Source of the DNA: a virus
Length of the DNA stretch: 20,944 nt
Reading direction: 5' to 3' (one strand)
Virus record (IMG/VR): IMGVR_UViG_3300020428_000119
Location: 1-20,944 of that record
The notes beneath the pieces were generated by a model that saw only the letters and a program-made list of their open reading frames with translations, made no database searches and was not told the origin of the DNA. The position numbers were made by a program, and so were the translations under genes. Below, one piece after another: positions 14,265-20,944 of the stretch (positions are counted from its first letter, which is position 1; every line of letters starts with the position of its first letter).

Positions 14265-14362
14265 GCTTGTCTCCTCTTGATTTGATTAATGAATAAATAC
14301 AGTGCGAACGCTATTATATTTGATAGAATAGCGAATGCGATTATTAAGTAGATACCTACCAT
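14261..14362 (-). CDS. 33-residue membrane peptide
   Basis: ATG 14362 with AGGAGG seven bases upstream; stop overlaps the next gene start (ATGA). The peptide is almost all one membrane helix (GIYLIIAFAILSNIIAFALY, residues 3-22) followed by a basic tail ending KRRQA, so the C-terminus is probably cytoplasmic. The strong ribosome site and exact coupling support that it is real. Role unknown. Confidence 0.55.
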   Translation of the reverse strand: MVGIYLIIAFAILSNIIAFALYLFINQIKRRQA

Positions 14363-14392
14363 GTTTATTACCTCCTGTTGTAGTGTATTGTT

Positions 14393-14626
14393 TTATGAAT
14401 AGTCCATTACTATATATTGTAGCTTGTCTAGTTCTTTGTTGCTGATACCCTCAAGCGTAGCTTGCAAGTCCATATTCATATCTAGTGTAGCATGTACCAT
14501 AGATTTGAATATCTCCGGCATGATTCGCTTAGTATTGAATTCAATATTATATATGAACTCAGTAGCTTGAGCATGATTAGCAAAGCCCTTGCTTAGCTTG
14601 TTATTAGAATTGATAGTAGTTGCCAT
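14393..14626 (-). CDS. Unknown 77-residue protein, first gene of the leftward operon
   Basis: Start chosen at ATG 14626, seven bases after GGAGG; the earlier in-frame ATG 14641 overlaps that ribosome site. The product is helical and polar (KGFANHAQATEFIYNIEF, later ATLEGISNKELDKLQYIV) without motifs I know. As the first gene after the divergent control region it would be transcribed most strongly of the leftward operon. Confidence 0.6.
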   Translation of the reverse strand: MATTINSNNKLSKGFANHAQATEFIYNIEFNTKRIMPEIFKSMVHATLDMNMDLQATLEGISNKELDKLQYIVMDYS

Positions 14627-14701
14627 GATTGTTACCTCCATTATTATTAAATATTATCTGACACCATAACTTAGACATGTGAGATTGGCTCTTACAGGTC
14701 G

Positions 14702-14733
14702 CGCGTAAGTTCCTTAATATAGAGACTTACGCG
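14702..14733. repeat. Perfect 9-bp inverted repeat
   Basis: CGCGTAAGT (14702-14710) and ACTTACGCG (14725-14733) with a 14-nt AT-rich loop. No T-run follows on either strand, so a terminator is unlikely; an operator or a structured leader of the leftward transcript fits better. Confidence 0.55.
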
Positions 14734-14867
14734 GATTAGACTCAACCAACGAATTATGCAACAATCACTCAACCAAAAACAAAAATCGGCATCAAAATCG
14801 TAGGGGGGGCGGTTGCACAAGAGAGCCTTCCACGCATTTTTTACACTATTTTTGGGGTATTTTTATC

Positions 14868-14974
14868 GAAACCGTTTCAGTAACCGTTAGGGTAACCGTT
14901 TCGGTAACGGTTTAGGTAACCGTTTGCTTAACCGTTTATGTAACCGTTAAGGTAACCGTTAGGGTAACCGTTTA
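14868..14974. repeat. Nine tandem 12-bp repeats, iteron-like
   Basis: AACCGTT, or AACGGTT in the fourth unit, begins at 14870, 14882, 14894, 14906, 14918, 14930, 14942, 14954 and 14966: an unbroken period of exactly 12 bp. The consensus is GTAACCGTTwrg. Each core is nearly symmetric, TAAC-C-GTTA, so each unit looks like one dyad protein-binding site. The array is followed directly by a TATATA-rich stretch. Initiator-binding iterons or a cooperative regulator array are the main options. Confidence 0.9.
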
Positions 14975-14977
14975 TTT

Positions 14978-15005
14978 TTGCACTATATATATATAGGTAT
15001 ATATA
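14978..15005 (+). promoter_or_regulatory. Possible rightward sigma70-like promoter
   Basis: TTGCAC (14978-14983) and TATATA (15000-15005) are separated by 16 bases. The region is so AT-rich that other -10 boxes can be chosen; treat as a candidate only. Confidence 0.3.
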
Positions 15006-15086
15006 AGTATATAGGATATACCTATAACCTTAGGTAGGTCATCCTTAGGTAGGTTAAACCTAGATGCGCAAGTTTTATTTCGTAAA

Positions 15087-15134
15087 TGTTACGTATTTGT
15101 TACGTTTTTTGTCTTTTTTTCGTATATTGTGTAA
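15087..15134 (+). promoter_or_regulatory. Paired TGTTACG motif and -10-like box before the packaging genes
   Basis: TGTTACG occurs at 15087-15093 and 15098-15104, 11 bp apart, about one helical turn. TTACGT (15100-15105) and TATATT (15123-15128) are 17 bases apart and would place the transcription start at or next to the ATG at 15135, where no Shine-Dalgarno sequence exists. The same motif pair, in the other orientation, precedes the portal gene. Confidence 0.45.
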
Positions 15135-15929
15135 ATGAAAGTGTCATGTCACGGTAAAAAATTTATTGTTTATAACAAACAAGACGCAGAGTCTCTCAAA
15201 CTTCCTATTGTCAAAGATTGGCGTAAAGCAGAAAAAGGAGACTGGGTACACACATCCGATAATATGGTCGTTCAGATTGTCAAAAGAACAACTTGGAAAA
15301 GGAGTGACAGTAAAAAGCCAACAGTATTTATTACAACAGGCTACGGAGACACACCTGTAACCCAAAAACATATCTATGCTAGAAAATCTAAACAGTATAA
15401 CAAAAAGCGTATTGATGATAGTCGTTATAAACCTATTAAAAATGTCAAGACAACGACTCTTCAACGGATTTTTTTAGATATGTTAACACAAATTGCAAAA
15501 CCAACAGAGGTCAATGGAAAAATTTTTTGGGATTCTGAGAGCATCATTCGTGCATATCAGAATGTCTACAAACAAAACAACCCAGAGGTAGCACTTAAAC
15601 GTGGACACTGGGTATTGAATAAAAAAACAGCAAAGGAATATATGTCAAAGTTAATGAAAGAACAGTTTGACGAATTAGGTATGGACGATGCTTATGTTGC
15701 ATTTGCTTACAAAGCATTTTTAGAGGACAAAAAAGTACCTCACAGTGTCAAATTATCCGCACTTAATCGTATCTCTGAACTTAGGGGGCATAATGTCAAA
15801 GAAACTCTTGAAGAAAAACAAACTCTTGTTATGCTTACCAAAAGTCCAGACGATAAAAAACTACTCGCAGAGACAAAAAAGTTACTTTATGGCAAAGATG
15901 GGATTATGGTCAATGCCAAAGAGTCTTAA
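15135..15929 (+). CDS. Probable terminase small subunit
   Basis: A 264-residue protein two genes before the large terminase subunit. The C-terminal part (about 185-245; AFLEDKKVPHSVKLSALNRI, then SELRGHNVKETLEEKQTLVM) resembles the helical oligomerisation region of small terminase subunits, where a ligand-independent helix pair follows the DNA-binding part. The N-terminal 100 residues are basic and beta-rich, unusual for the family, and may be a separate DNA-binding module. Its role would be recognition of the packaging site and stimulation of the motor. The ATG has no ribosome site, suggesting a leaderless message. Identification rests mainly on position and the C-terminal pattern. Confidence 0.6.
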   Translation: MKVSCHGKKFIVYNKQDAESLKLPIVKDWRKAEKGDWVHTSDNMVVQIVKRTTWKRSDSKKPTVFITTGYGDTPVTQKHIYARKSKQYNKKRIDDSRYKPIKNVKTTTLQRIFLDMLTQIAKPTEVNGKIFWDSESIIRAYQNVYKQNNPEVALKRGHWVLNKKTAKEYMSKLMKEQFDELGMDDAYVAFAYKAFLEDKKVPHSVKLSALNRISELRGHNVKETLEEKQTLVMLTKSPDDKKLLAETKKLLYGKDGIMVNAKES

Positions 15930-16119
15930 TATCCCTAAAAATGAGTTTCTTGTAGAACTAGATAATAGTGTTCCGGGTACACTCGTAGTAGATGGCACCC
16001 AATATTTCTTAGATGAAGAGGTCGTTGACGTATTTCGTAACATGGCAGAAGAAATAGAGTGTTTGCGTTCTATCAATGAGGGGTTACAGTTGTCTATTAG
16101 TGTAACAGGAGAGTCTTAG
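15898..16119 (+). CDS. Small protein between the terminase genes, unknown
   Basis: A 73-residue acidic protein; several in-frame ATGs exist (15889, 15898, 15913) and none has a strong ribosome site, so the exact start is uncertain. The start overlaps the preceding gene by about 30 bases and the stop shares one base with the GTG of the large terminase subunit. The visible core is FLVELDNSVPGTLVVDGTQY followed by a helix with MAEEIECL. It ends in a coiled helix; it might be a terminase accessory factor by position. Confidence 0.6.
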   Translation: MGLWSMPKSLNIPKNEFLVELDNSVPGTLVVDGTQYFLDEEVVDVFRNMAEEIECLRSINEGLQLSISVTGES

Positions 16120-17744
16120 TGTCCAAATTTTCTGATAAAGAGAAAAAAATACTGTTAACTAGGATGGCAGTGGACCCTATTTTCTTTGCAAGTTTCATTT
16201 TAGGCGATAAATCCCAACCAATGCACTATCATATAAGAGAAAAAAGTCCACAATTCCACTATGAGATAGTCCAAAATCTATTATCTTTAGAAAAAGGCAA
16301 TAAATTAGGCGTAGTTGCGCCTCGGGGACACGGAAAAAGTACCCTAATCAACCTTGTTTATCCATTACATCAGATTTTATTCGGAGAAGAACGCTTTGTT
16401 CTGCTGATTTCTGAGTCAGAGACCCAGTCTAAGTATAATTTAGAGGCTCTAGGCAACGAAATCGAACATAATGAGAAGCTTATAGACTTTTTTGGCATGA
16501 GAAAAGGCAATATTTGGGGTAAAGAAGAAAAAGAGGTCGTTGGTAGCTTTAAACCAGACGGAACAACTGGACACATGTGTAAGATTTTAGTCAGAGGTTA
16601 CGGTCAAAAGGTTAGAGGACTTAAATATGGAGCGTATAGACCTACACTAACCATCATAGACGATGGAGAGGGTGAGGCAAATACCCTAACTTCTGGTCAA
16701 AGAGACAAGTTTAGACGTTGGTTGAACTCTGCGGTCATCCCCGGTTCTGATTCTGCGCGACTAATTAACATTGGAACTATCGTAGATGAGGATTCTTATC
16801 TAAATCGCACCGCAGGAGCGAAAGCGTTTCATCGAGATGGTACGCACAAAGCGACCGGATGGAAGAGTTTGTTCTATCAAGCTGTCTTACAAGACACTAA
16901 ACCGGGGGAATTTGTTGCAAGTGGGCGTGAAATACCCGATAAAGACGGTAATCCTAAGGTTTTATGGTCTGCTAGAAAGCCTTATCTATGGCTTAATAAT
17001 GAGAAGAAAAGGCTTATATCTGAGGGTGATTCAGCGTATTTCTTCCAAGAATATCAAAATATACCTATGGATGACTCCTTTCGTGTGTTCAAGTCAACAG
17101 ATATGCAATACTGGCAAGGATATTACCTGCGCGAAAAAGGACAATCCTATGTCATGCGTGTCGATGATGGTCGCAAAGAGAAAGTTCCTATCAATATCTT
17201 TATGGGGGTAGACCCAGCATCATCCGAAAACGTCAAAGCAGACTATACAGTGATAATGGTCGTAGGTGTAGATAAGAGTAATAATATATATGTGTTAGAT
17301 TTTTTTCGCGGACAGGTCACCCCTATGGATGGAGCGGATAAGATTTTTGAATTAGCAGATGAATACTTCCCCAAGTGTATCAATATTGAAGAAACTGGTC
17401 ATGTTATGTTAGCAGACTATATCTTGCGTACAAGTAAAGAGAGTGGACGGTTCTTAAATATCAATCCAAAGAAAGCTATTAAGACCAAGTACTATCGTAT
17501 CAAACAAATGCAACCACTCTTTGCTTCCAAAGCAATGTTCTTAAAAGAAGAACACTATGAACTAGAACAAGAATTACTTGCTTTCACAGAAAATGGTAAA
17601 CATAAGAAAGATACACTAGATGCATTACGTTGGGCAACAGATGACATATGGGTTCCAGAAGGAGATATGACAGACGGAGAGTATTTTGAGCCACCAACTA
17701 TTATTGGCTCAGACTGGGAGACAGGTGAGATATATTATGCTTGA
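16119..17744 (+). CDS. terL: Terminase large subunit
   Basis: A 541-residue packaging motor and nuclease. ATPase domain: Walker A APRGHGKST (67-75), Walker B TIIDDGEGE (178-186, Asp181/Asp182 with Glu184 as the likely catalytic carboxylate). RNase H-like nuclease domain: Asp365 in MGVDPASS, Glu424/Glu425 in NIEETGH, and Asp498/Asp501 in KKDTLDALRW. These cut concatemeric DNA into unit genomes while the ATPase drives DNA into the prohead through the portal. The GTG start has AGGAG six bases upstream and shares one base with the preceding stop. Length is in the normal range. Confidence 0.95.
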   Translation: MSKFSDKEKKILLTRMAVDPIFFASFILGDKSQPMHYHIREKSPQFHYEIVQNLLSLEKGNKLGVVAPRGHGKSTLINLVYPLHQILFGEERFVLLISESETQSKYNLEALGNEIEHNEKLIDFFGMRKGNIWGKEEKEVVGSFKPDGTTGHMCKILVRGYGQKVRGLKYGAYRPTLTIIDDGEGEANTLTSGQRDKFRRWLNSAVIPGSDSARLINIGTIVDEDSYLNRTAGAKAFHRDGTHKATGWKSLFYQAVLQDTKPGEFVASGREIPDKDGNPKVLWSARKPYLWLNNEKKRLISEGDSAYFFQEYQNIPMDDSFRVFKSTDMQYWQGYYLREKGQSYVMRVDDGRKEKVPINIFMGVDPASSENVKADYTVIMVVGVDKSNNIYVLDFFRGQVTPMDGADKIFELADEYFPKCINIEETGHVMLADYILRTSKESGRFLNINPKKAIKTKYYRIKQMQPLFASKAMFLKEEHYELEQELLAFTENGKHKKDTLDALRWATDDIWVPEGDMTDGEYFEPPTIIGSDWETGEIYYA

Positions 17745-17750
17745 CTATAA

Positions 17751-17768
17751 CGTAACAATTTCGTAACA
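17751..17768 (+). promoter_or_regulatory. Paired CGTAACA motif before the portal gene
   Basis: CGTAACA at 17751-17757 and 17762-17768, 11 bp apart, in the 37-base gap between the large terminase and portal genes. It is the reverse orientation of the pair at 15087-15104, with the same spacing. The portal ATG at 17782 lacks a clear ribosome site, so the gap seems built for regulation rather than for translation. Confidence 0.5.
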
Positions 17769-17781
17769 TCTACGACCATCT

Positions 17782-19785
17782 ATGATAAACATTAAAGACT
17801 TGCAGATAGAAGAAATTGAAGGAGAAGATATTCGAAGTGAATATGTTCTTTACAGTTCTTCTGGTGAGGATTTTTTTTATCAGATGGCAGAAGATGAGGC
17901 TTTTTACTTAGGCAATCAACTTACAGAGGCGCAAAAAGAGTATTTAGTATCGGTCGGACAACCCCCAGAATCCAATAATAAGATTCGTCCTGCTGTTGAG
18001 CAGGTTCTATCTAACGTGTCAGCAACAACTCCAGAGTGGGATATAGAACCCATTGGTAAACTAGACAACGAGTTAGCACAGATATATAATACATTGTTTG
18101 ACAAGGTATGGCATGACTCACATGGAGATGTGCATTTTCGTAATTGTGCTAAGTCCTTTATTATTAAAGGGATAGCATATATGTATGTCTATCCAGATTG
18201 GCATTCCGATAATGGTCTCGGTGCATTGCGATTTAAGTATATACGACCAGAAGCTATTACGGTAGACCCAAACTCTATGATGCCAGATTTTTCCGATGCC
18301 TCTTCCATTATTTATTCAGACCTACATACTAAAAAATCATTACAAGAATATTTTCCACAATATGCAGACATTATAGAAGATGCAGATGAAGATTACTTAT
18401 ATGCAGAAGAAACTTCAGATAAATATAGTAGAGACCAAGTTGAGACACGCGCTGACTTGACTAATGACGAACAACCAAAGATTAGAAAATATGTAAGATG
18501 GTCTAAGGTCAGTGTTCCTATTGTGGTCGTTACAGAAGCACTTACAGGGACTCAACAAACTTTTGATGCGGATGGATATAAAAAATTAACAGAGGACCCT
18601 GATTATGAAAAATTTATTGAAGAGGGTACGATTGTCGAAGAAAAGTCTTACGAAACACGTATTCGTGAAACTTTGTCTTTTGGAGATAGTATTGCTTACG
18701 ATTCTATACTGCCTCTAAGCAGATATCCTATTATTCCAGCATGTAACGAACATACAGGAACTCCGTATCCATCTGGAGATGTAAGACATGCAAAGTCTCC
18801 GCAAAGAATGTTAAATCGTACAGAAGCATTATTAATTGCACACACAACTGCTACATCCAATTTTAAGTTGGTCGTAGAAGATGGCGCGATTGACCCTAGC
18901 GAATTAGCAAAATGGTCTGTTCCAAACGCAATCGTTCGCGCAAATCCCGGTGCGTTAGCACAAGGAAAAATTAGAGAGTTCGCACCACCTGCTGTGAGTT
19001 CACAGTTATATAACGAAAAATCAAGATATGAATTAGATATAGAACAAGTTTTTGGTGCGTATAAATATTTACAAGGTTTTGCTGGAGCTTCTCCGGGAAC
19101 TGTGGGAGAAGCACAGTTAGTCGATGAAGCAGTTGCTCGTAAACAAAATTGGAAGGTCATGCCATTGTATGATATGCTTACCCTTGCAGGTAAAGTGGTC
19201 AAAGAATGGATTCCATTTGTTTATAATCAGCAACGAGTAATGAGAATTGTTGATGAGAACAATCAAGGAAAAGAAATAACCCTTAATCAATTGGTCAAAG
19301 ACAAGTCTGGTGAAGTACAAAGAATTTATGATATGGTTTCATGCGACATGGATGTAAAGGTCGTTATCGGCTCTACACGCGCGAAATCACCAATGGCAGA
19401 ATTACAAAAAGATTTACAACTGATGAATGCAGGTATCTATGACAGAAGCGAAGTGATTATGAATCTACATGGTGACGTAGATAAGCAAGGCTTGATACAA
19501 AGACATTCAGAGATTGCACAATTACAACAACAAGTGCAATCCCTATCAGAACAACTCAAGAAGGTCAGTGGAGACCTACAAACAAGAGAAAGAGAAGTAT
19601 TTCACGCAAATATGCGTGCAGAAATTGCTGAGGCAACAAAGCCGGTCGCACAGGCGGTCAGCAATGTAAAAGCCAAAGCGAAACTCGAAGAAGCACGGCA
19701 GTCAGATAAAACGCGCGATACAGCGCGAGAAATGAATGCCATGATTTCATCCGTAAACTCTAACGAAGATGGAGCATCCGCTTAG
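17782..19785 (+). CDS. Portal protein, P22-like
   Basis: A 667-residue protein of the length expected for P22-type portals, which form the twelve-part ring at the head vertex through which the terminase drives DNA. Diagnostic stretches: NKIRPAVEQVLSNVSATTPE (about 64-83), then a conserved region with FIIKGIAYMYVYPDW and FKYIRPEAITVDPNS (about 150-175), and RYPIIPACNEHTG followed by SPQRMLNRTEALLIAHTTA later. The C-terminal region (about 570-667) is a Gln-rich coiled coil (LQQQVQSLSEQLKKVSGDLQ), matching the barrel/tail of this family. It follows the terminase and precedes a scaffold-like protein. No strong ribosome site is visible. Confidence 0.85.
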   Translation: MINIKDLQIEEIEGEDIRSEYVLYSSSGEDFFYQMAEDEAFYLGNQLTEAQKEYLVSVGQPPESNNKIRPAVEQVLSNVSATTPEWDIEPIGKLDNELAQIYNTLFDKVWHDSHGDVHFRNCAKSFIIKGIAYMYVYPDWHSDNGLGALRFKYIRPEAITVDPNSMMPDFSDASSIIYSDLHTKKSLQEYFPQYADIIEDADEDYLYAEETSDKYSRDQVETRADLTNDEQPKIRKYVRWSKVSVPIVVVTEALTGTQQTFDADGYKKLTEDPDYEKFIEEGTIVEEKSYETRIRETLSFGDSIAYDSILPLSRYPIIPACNEHTGTPYPSGDVRHAKSPQRMLNRTEALLIAHTTATSNFKLVVEDGAIDPSELAKWSVPNAIVRANPGALAQGKIREFAPPAVSSQLYNEKSRYELDIEQVFGAYKYLQGFAGASPGTVGEAQLVDEAVARKQNWKVMPLYDMLTLAGKVVKEWIPFVYNQQRVMRIVDENNQGKEITLNQLVKDKSGEVQRIYDMVSCDMDVKVVIGSTRAKSPMAELQKDLQLMNAGIYDRSEVIMNLHGDVDKQGLIQRHSEIAQLQQQVQSLSEQLKKVSGDLQTREREVFHANMRAEIAEATKPVAQAVSNVKAKAKLEEARQSDKTRDTAREMNAMISSVNSNEDGASA

Positions 19786-19813
19786 GATTAACTCAAAAAA
19801 AAGGAGCATGGAA

Positions 19814-20719
19814 ATGAGCAAAACGAAAGAAGCGCCAACACCAGAAGTAGAAGGTGGAGATAACATTCTAGATATGTTAGATGATTTTAACACTCCAGAA
19901 AGCTCTCCCGAGCAACCAGAGCAAGAAGCAGAAAGTCAGCAAGCTGAAGAGCAACCTGAAGAATCTGTCGAAGCAGAGGAAGCCAAGCCGGAACAAGCTA
20001 GTGTTGAAGAACCTCCCACAGTTGAAGAAGAGGCAAGATGGTTGATTGACGGAAAGTTCAAAGACACCGAAGAAGGAAGAGAGAAGCTAGCGAAATCTTA
20101 TAAGGAAATGCAAAGTCTACGAGATAAAGATAGACAGCAATACGAAAAAGAGATAGGCACATTGAAACCTTTGCAAGAGCTTGATACTTTTTTAAAAGAA
20201 ACCCCTGAGGCAGTGGATGCAATACAAAATGTCGTACAAAAGGAAAAGAAGGCATTGGCACCACCACAACAACCTGAGGACTTTGACCAATTCGAGATAT
20301 TTACTGAAGGAACAAGTTCCAATAAATGGTTTAATGAAATGATGGATTTTAGAGAAAATAGAGGAGCGCAAAAGGCTCTTCAACAAATCTCAGCAAAAGA
20401 ACAACAATCTTCTCAATTACAACAACTAAAAGAAGAAGGTTTGAGTGATGAAGAAATCCAAGATTACACTAATTTTTGGCAAAGTGATAAAAATGTAAAT
20501 CAAAAAAACATGGTAGGTATATGGCGTTACTTGAATGGAAAGTCGTCTGACACGGGGTCAGATGAAACCCTCCCAGAAAAGAATCAACGCAAATTACCAA
20601 AAGTGGATAAAAATGTAAGCGGAGCCTCTGTTACTGGCTCTGTTCCTACACCTAAACCAGCTAAAGATAAGGCGGTTGAAGAATTTTGGGGAGGAATAAT
20701 GGAATTCTCAAAATCGTAA
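19814..20719 (+). CDS. Probable head scaffolding protein
   Basis: A 301-residue protein, start chosen at ATG 19814, seven bases after AAGGAG. It is highly acidic with a Glu/Pro/Gln-rich N-terminus (about 6-70), a short ordered part (ARWLIDGKFKDTEEGREKLA, about 73-92), long helical/coiled segments to about 240, and a Lys-containing C-terminal end. The order portal, acidic helical protein, major capsid is the standard place for scaffolding proteins that shape the prohead and then leave. It is not recognised by a catalytic protease motif, so a fused protease is unlikely. Confidence 0.7.
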   Translation: MSKTKEAPTPEVEGGDNILDMLDDFNTPESSPEQPEQEAESQQAEEQPEESVEAEEAKPEQASVEEPPTVEEEARWLIDGKFKDTEEGREKLAKSYKEMQSLRDKDRQQYEKEIGTLKPLQELDTFLKETPEAVDAIQNVVQKEKKALAPPQQPEDFDQFEIFTEGTSSNKWFNEMMDFRENRGAQKALQQISAKEQQSSQLQQLKEEGLSDEEIQDYTNFWQSDKNVNQKNMVGIWRYLNGKSSDTGSDETLPEKNQRKLPKVDKNVSGASVTGSVPTPKPAKDKAVEEFWGGIMEFSKS

Positions 20720-20731
20720 AGGAGCCTAACT

Positions 20732-20944
20732 ATGGCATATTCATACGGAACCGGAACTGCTAATCAGTTCACAGACGGTTCACAAAGACAGGTCCTTGAA
20801 CTAGGGAATAAAATACACTATTATAATCCGAGTGTAACTCCGATACTTTCTGTAAGTGGTCGAGCCGGCACTCGTATAGCTCCTGTTCCAATCTTTGAAT
20901 GGATGGAAGATGAGTATATGATTAAGAAAAGTATTTCAGTAACC
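20732..20944 (+). CDS. Major capsid protein, SU10-type (partial, 3' cut by window)
   Basis: Seventy-one codons of a gene running off the window, starting at ATG 20732 with AAAGGAG eight bases upstream, 12 bases after the scaffold gene. The start (MAYSYGTGTANQFTDGSQRQ), then YNPSVTPILSVSGRAGTRIA and FEWMEDE, match the N-terminus of the SU10/DUF5309-type HK97-fold major capsid family, in which the PxLSxxGR and FEWxEDE motifs are conserved. It forms the icosahedral shell. The rest of the gene is outside the window. Confidence 0.75.
   Translation, partial: MAYSYGTGTANQFTDGSQRQVLELGNKIHYYNPSVTPILSVSGRAGTRIAPVPIFEWMEDEYMIKKSISVT

Larger units (their letters stand above)
14627..15134. promoter_or_regulatory. 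Divergent control region between leftward and late operons
   Basis: About 500 bases without a gene. From left to right it holds a perfect 9-bp hairpin (14702-14733), a 10-bp direct repeat ACTCAACCAA (14740-14749 and 14767-14776), a G7 tract (near 14,803), nine 12-bp tandem repeats (14868-14974), a very AT-rich TATA segment (14984-15020), CCTTAGG palindromes (15028-15059) and a paired TGTTACG motif (15087-15104). Repeats next to an AT-rich stretch are the layout of an iteron-type replication origin; equally it may be the switch controlling both operons. Confidence 0.6.

Noticed and set aside
14868-14974. CRISPR array
   Set aside because: Units are contiguous 12-mers without unique spacers; no cas genes other than a lone Cas4-like nuclease.
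14978-15020. Several additional -10 boxes
   Set aside because: The stretch is nearly pure TA, so many matches are expected by chance; only one candidate with a -35-like TTGCAC was listed.
18696-19202. 168-residue open frame on the minus strand inside the portal gene
   Set aside because: Shadow of the portal coding sequence; no ribosome site, no recognisable domain, no room for a transcript of its own.

Overview
The window is a large part of an AT-rich temperate tailed double-stranded DNA phage, as a prophage or virion genome. The basis is a tyrosine integrase next to a CI-type HTH repressor, an excisionase-like wHTH protein, a recombination and replication block, a terminase large subunit, a P22-like portal, a scaffold-like protein and the start of an SU10-type major capsid protein. 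Portal plus capsid type suggest a podovirus-like particle (inference). Ribosome binding sites are mostly strong AGGAG types, so the host is a bacterium using canonical Shine-Dalgarno initiation; nothing here fixes the host taxon.

Layout. (1) 1-209: non-coding left end with inverted repeats. (2) 210-2336, minus strand: lysogeny operon repressor > integrase > small unknown gene, joined by short overlaps. (3) 2337-2486: divergent control region with repeated operator-like motifs. (4) 2487-8199, plus strand: early operon with an excisionase-like protein, an unknown gene, a structured leader, a Cas4/RecB-like Fe-S nuclease, a Rad52/ERF-like annealing protein, a replisome-organiser-like protein, two further predicted PD-(D/E)XK nucleases, zinc-ribbon proteins and two proteins ending in an SSB-like DLPF tail. 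(5) 8205-14626, minus strand: about 15 mostly small genes around a MoxR/CobS-type AAA+ ATPase and its partner, with a predicted ADP-ribosyltransferase, zinc proteins, three small membrane proteins and a tandem pair of related small acidic proteins. (6) 14627-15134: divergent control region with nine 12-bp repeats. (7) 15135-20944, plus strand: packaging and head genes, cut off inside the capsid gene.

How the parts work together. The repressor region sets lysis or lysogeny and the integrase carries out integration. The early operon supplies recombination (nuclease plus annealing protein) and replication. The late operon packages DNA and builds the head. The leftward operon is the least understood block and the best candidate for an undescribed accessory system: AAA+ ATPase, partner protein, predicted mono-ADP-ribosyltransferase and satellite membrane/zinc proteins are strung on one transcript from a promoter region shared with the late genes.

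Genome-scale signals. By eye I found no GATC, no GGCC and no CCWGG in the whole window, although other palindromes are common; this looks like strong restriction-site avoidance. A paired CGTAACA motif sits in front of both the terminase operon and the portal gene, and the same 7-mer forms the arms of the hairpin at the left end.
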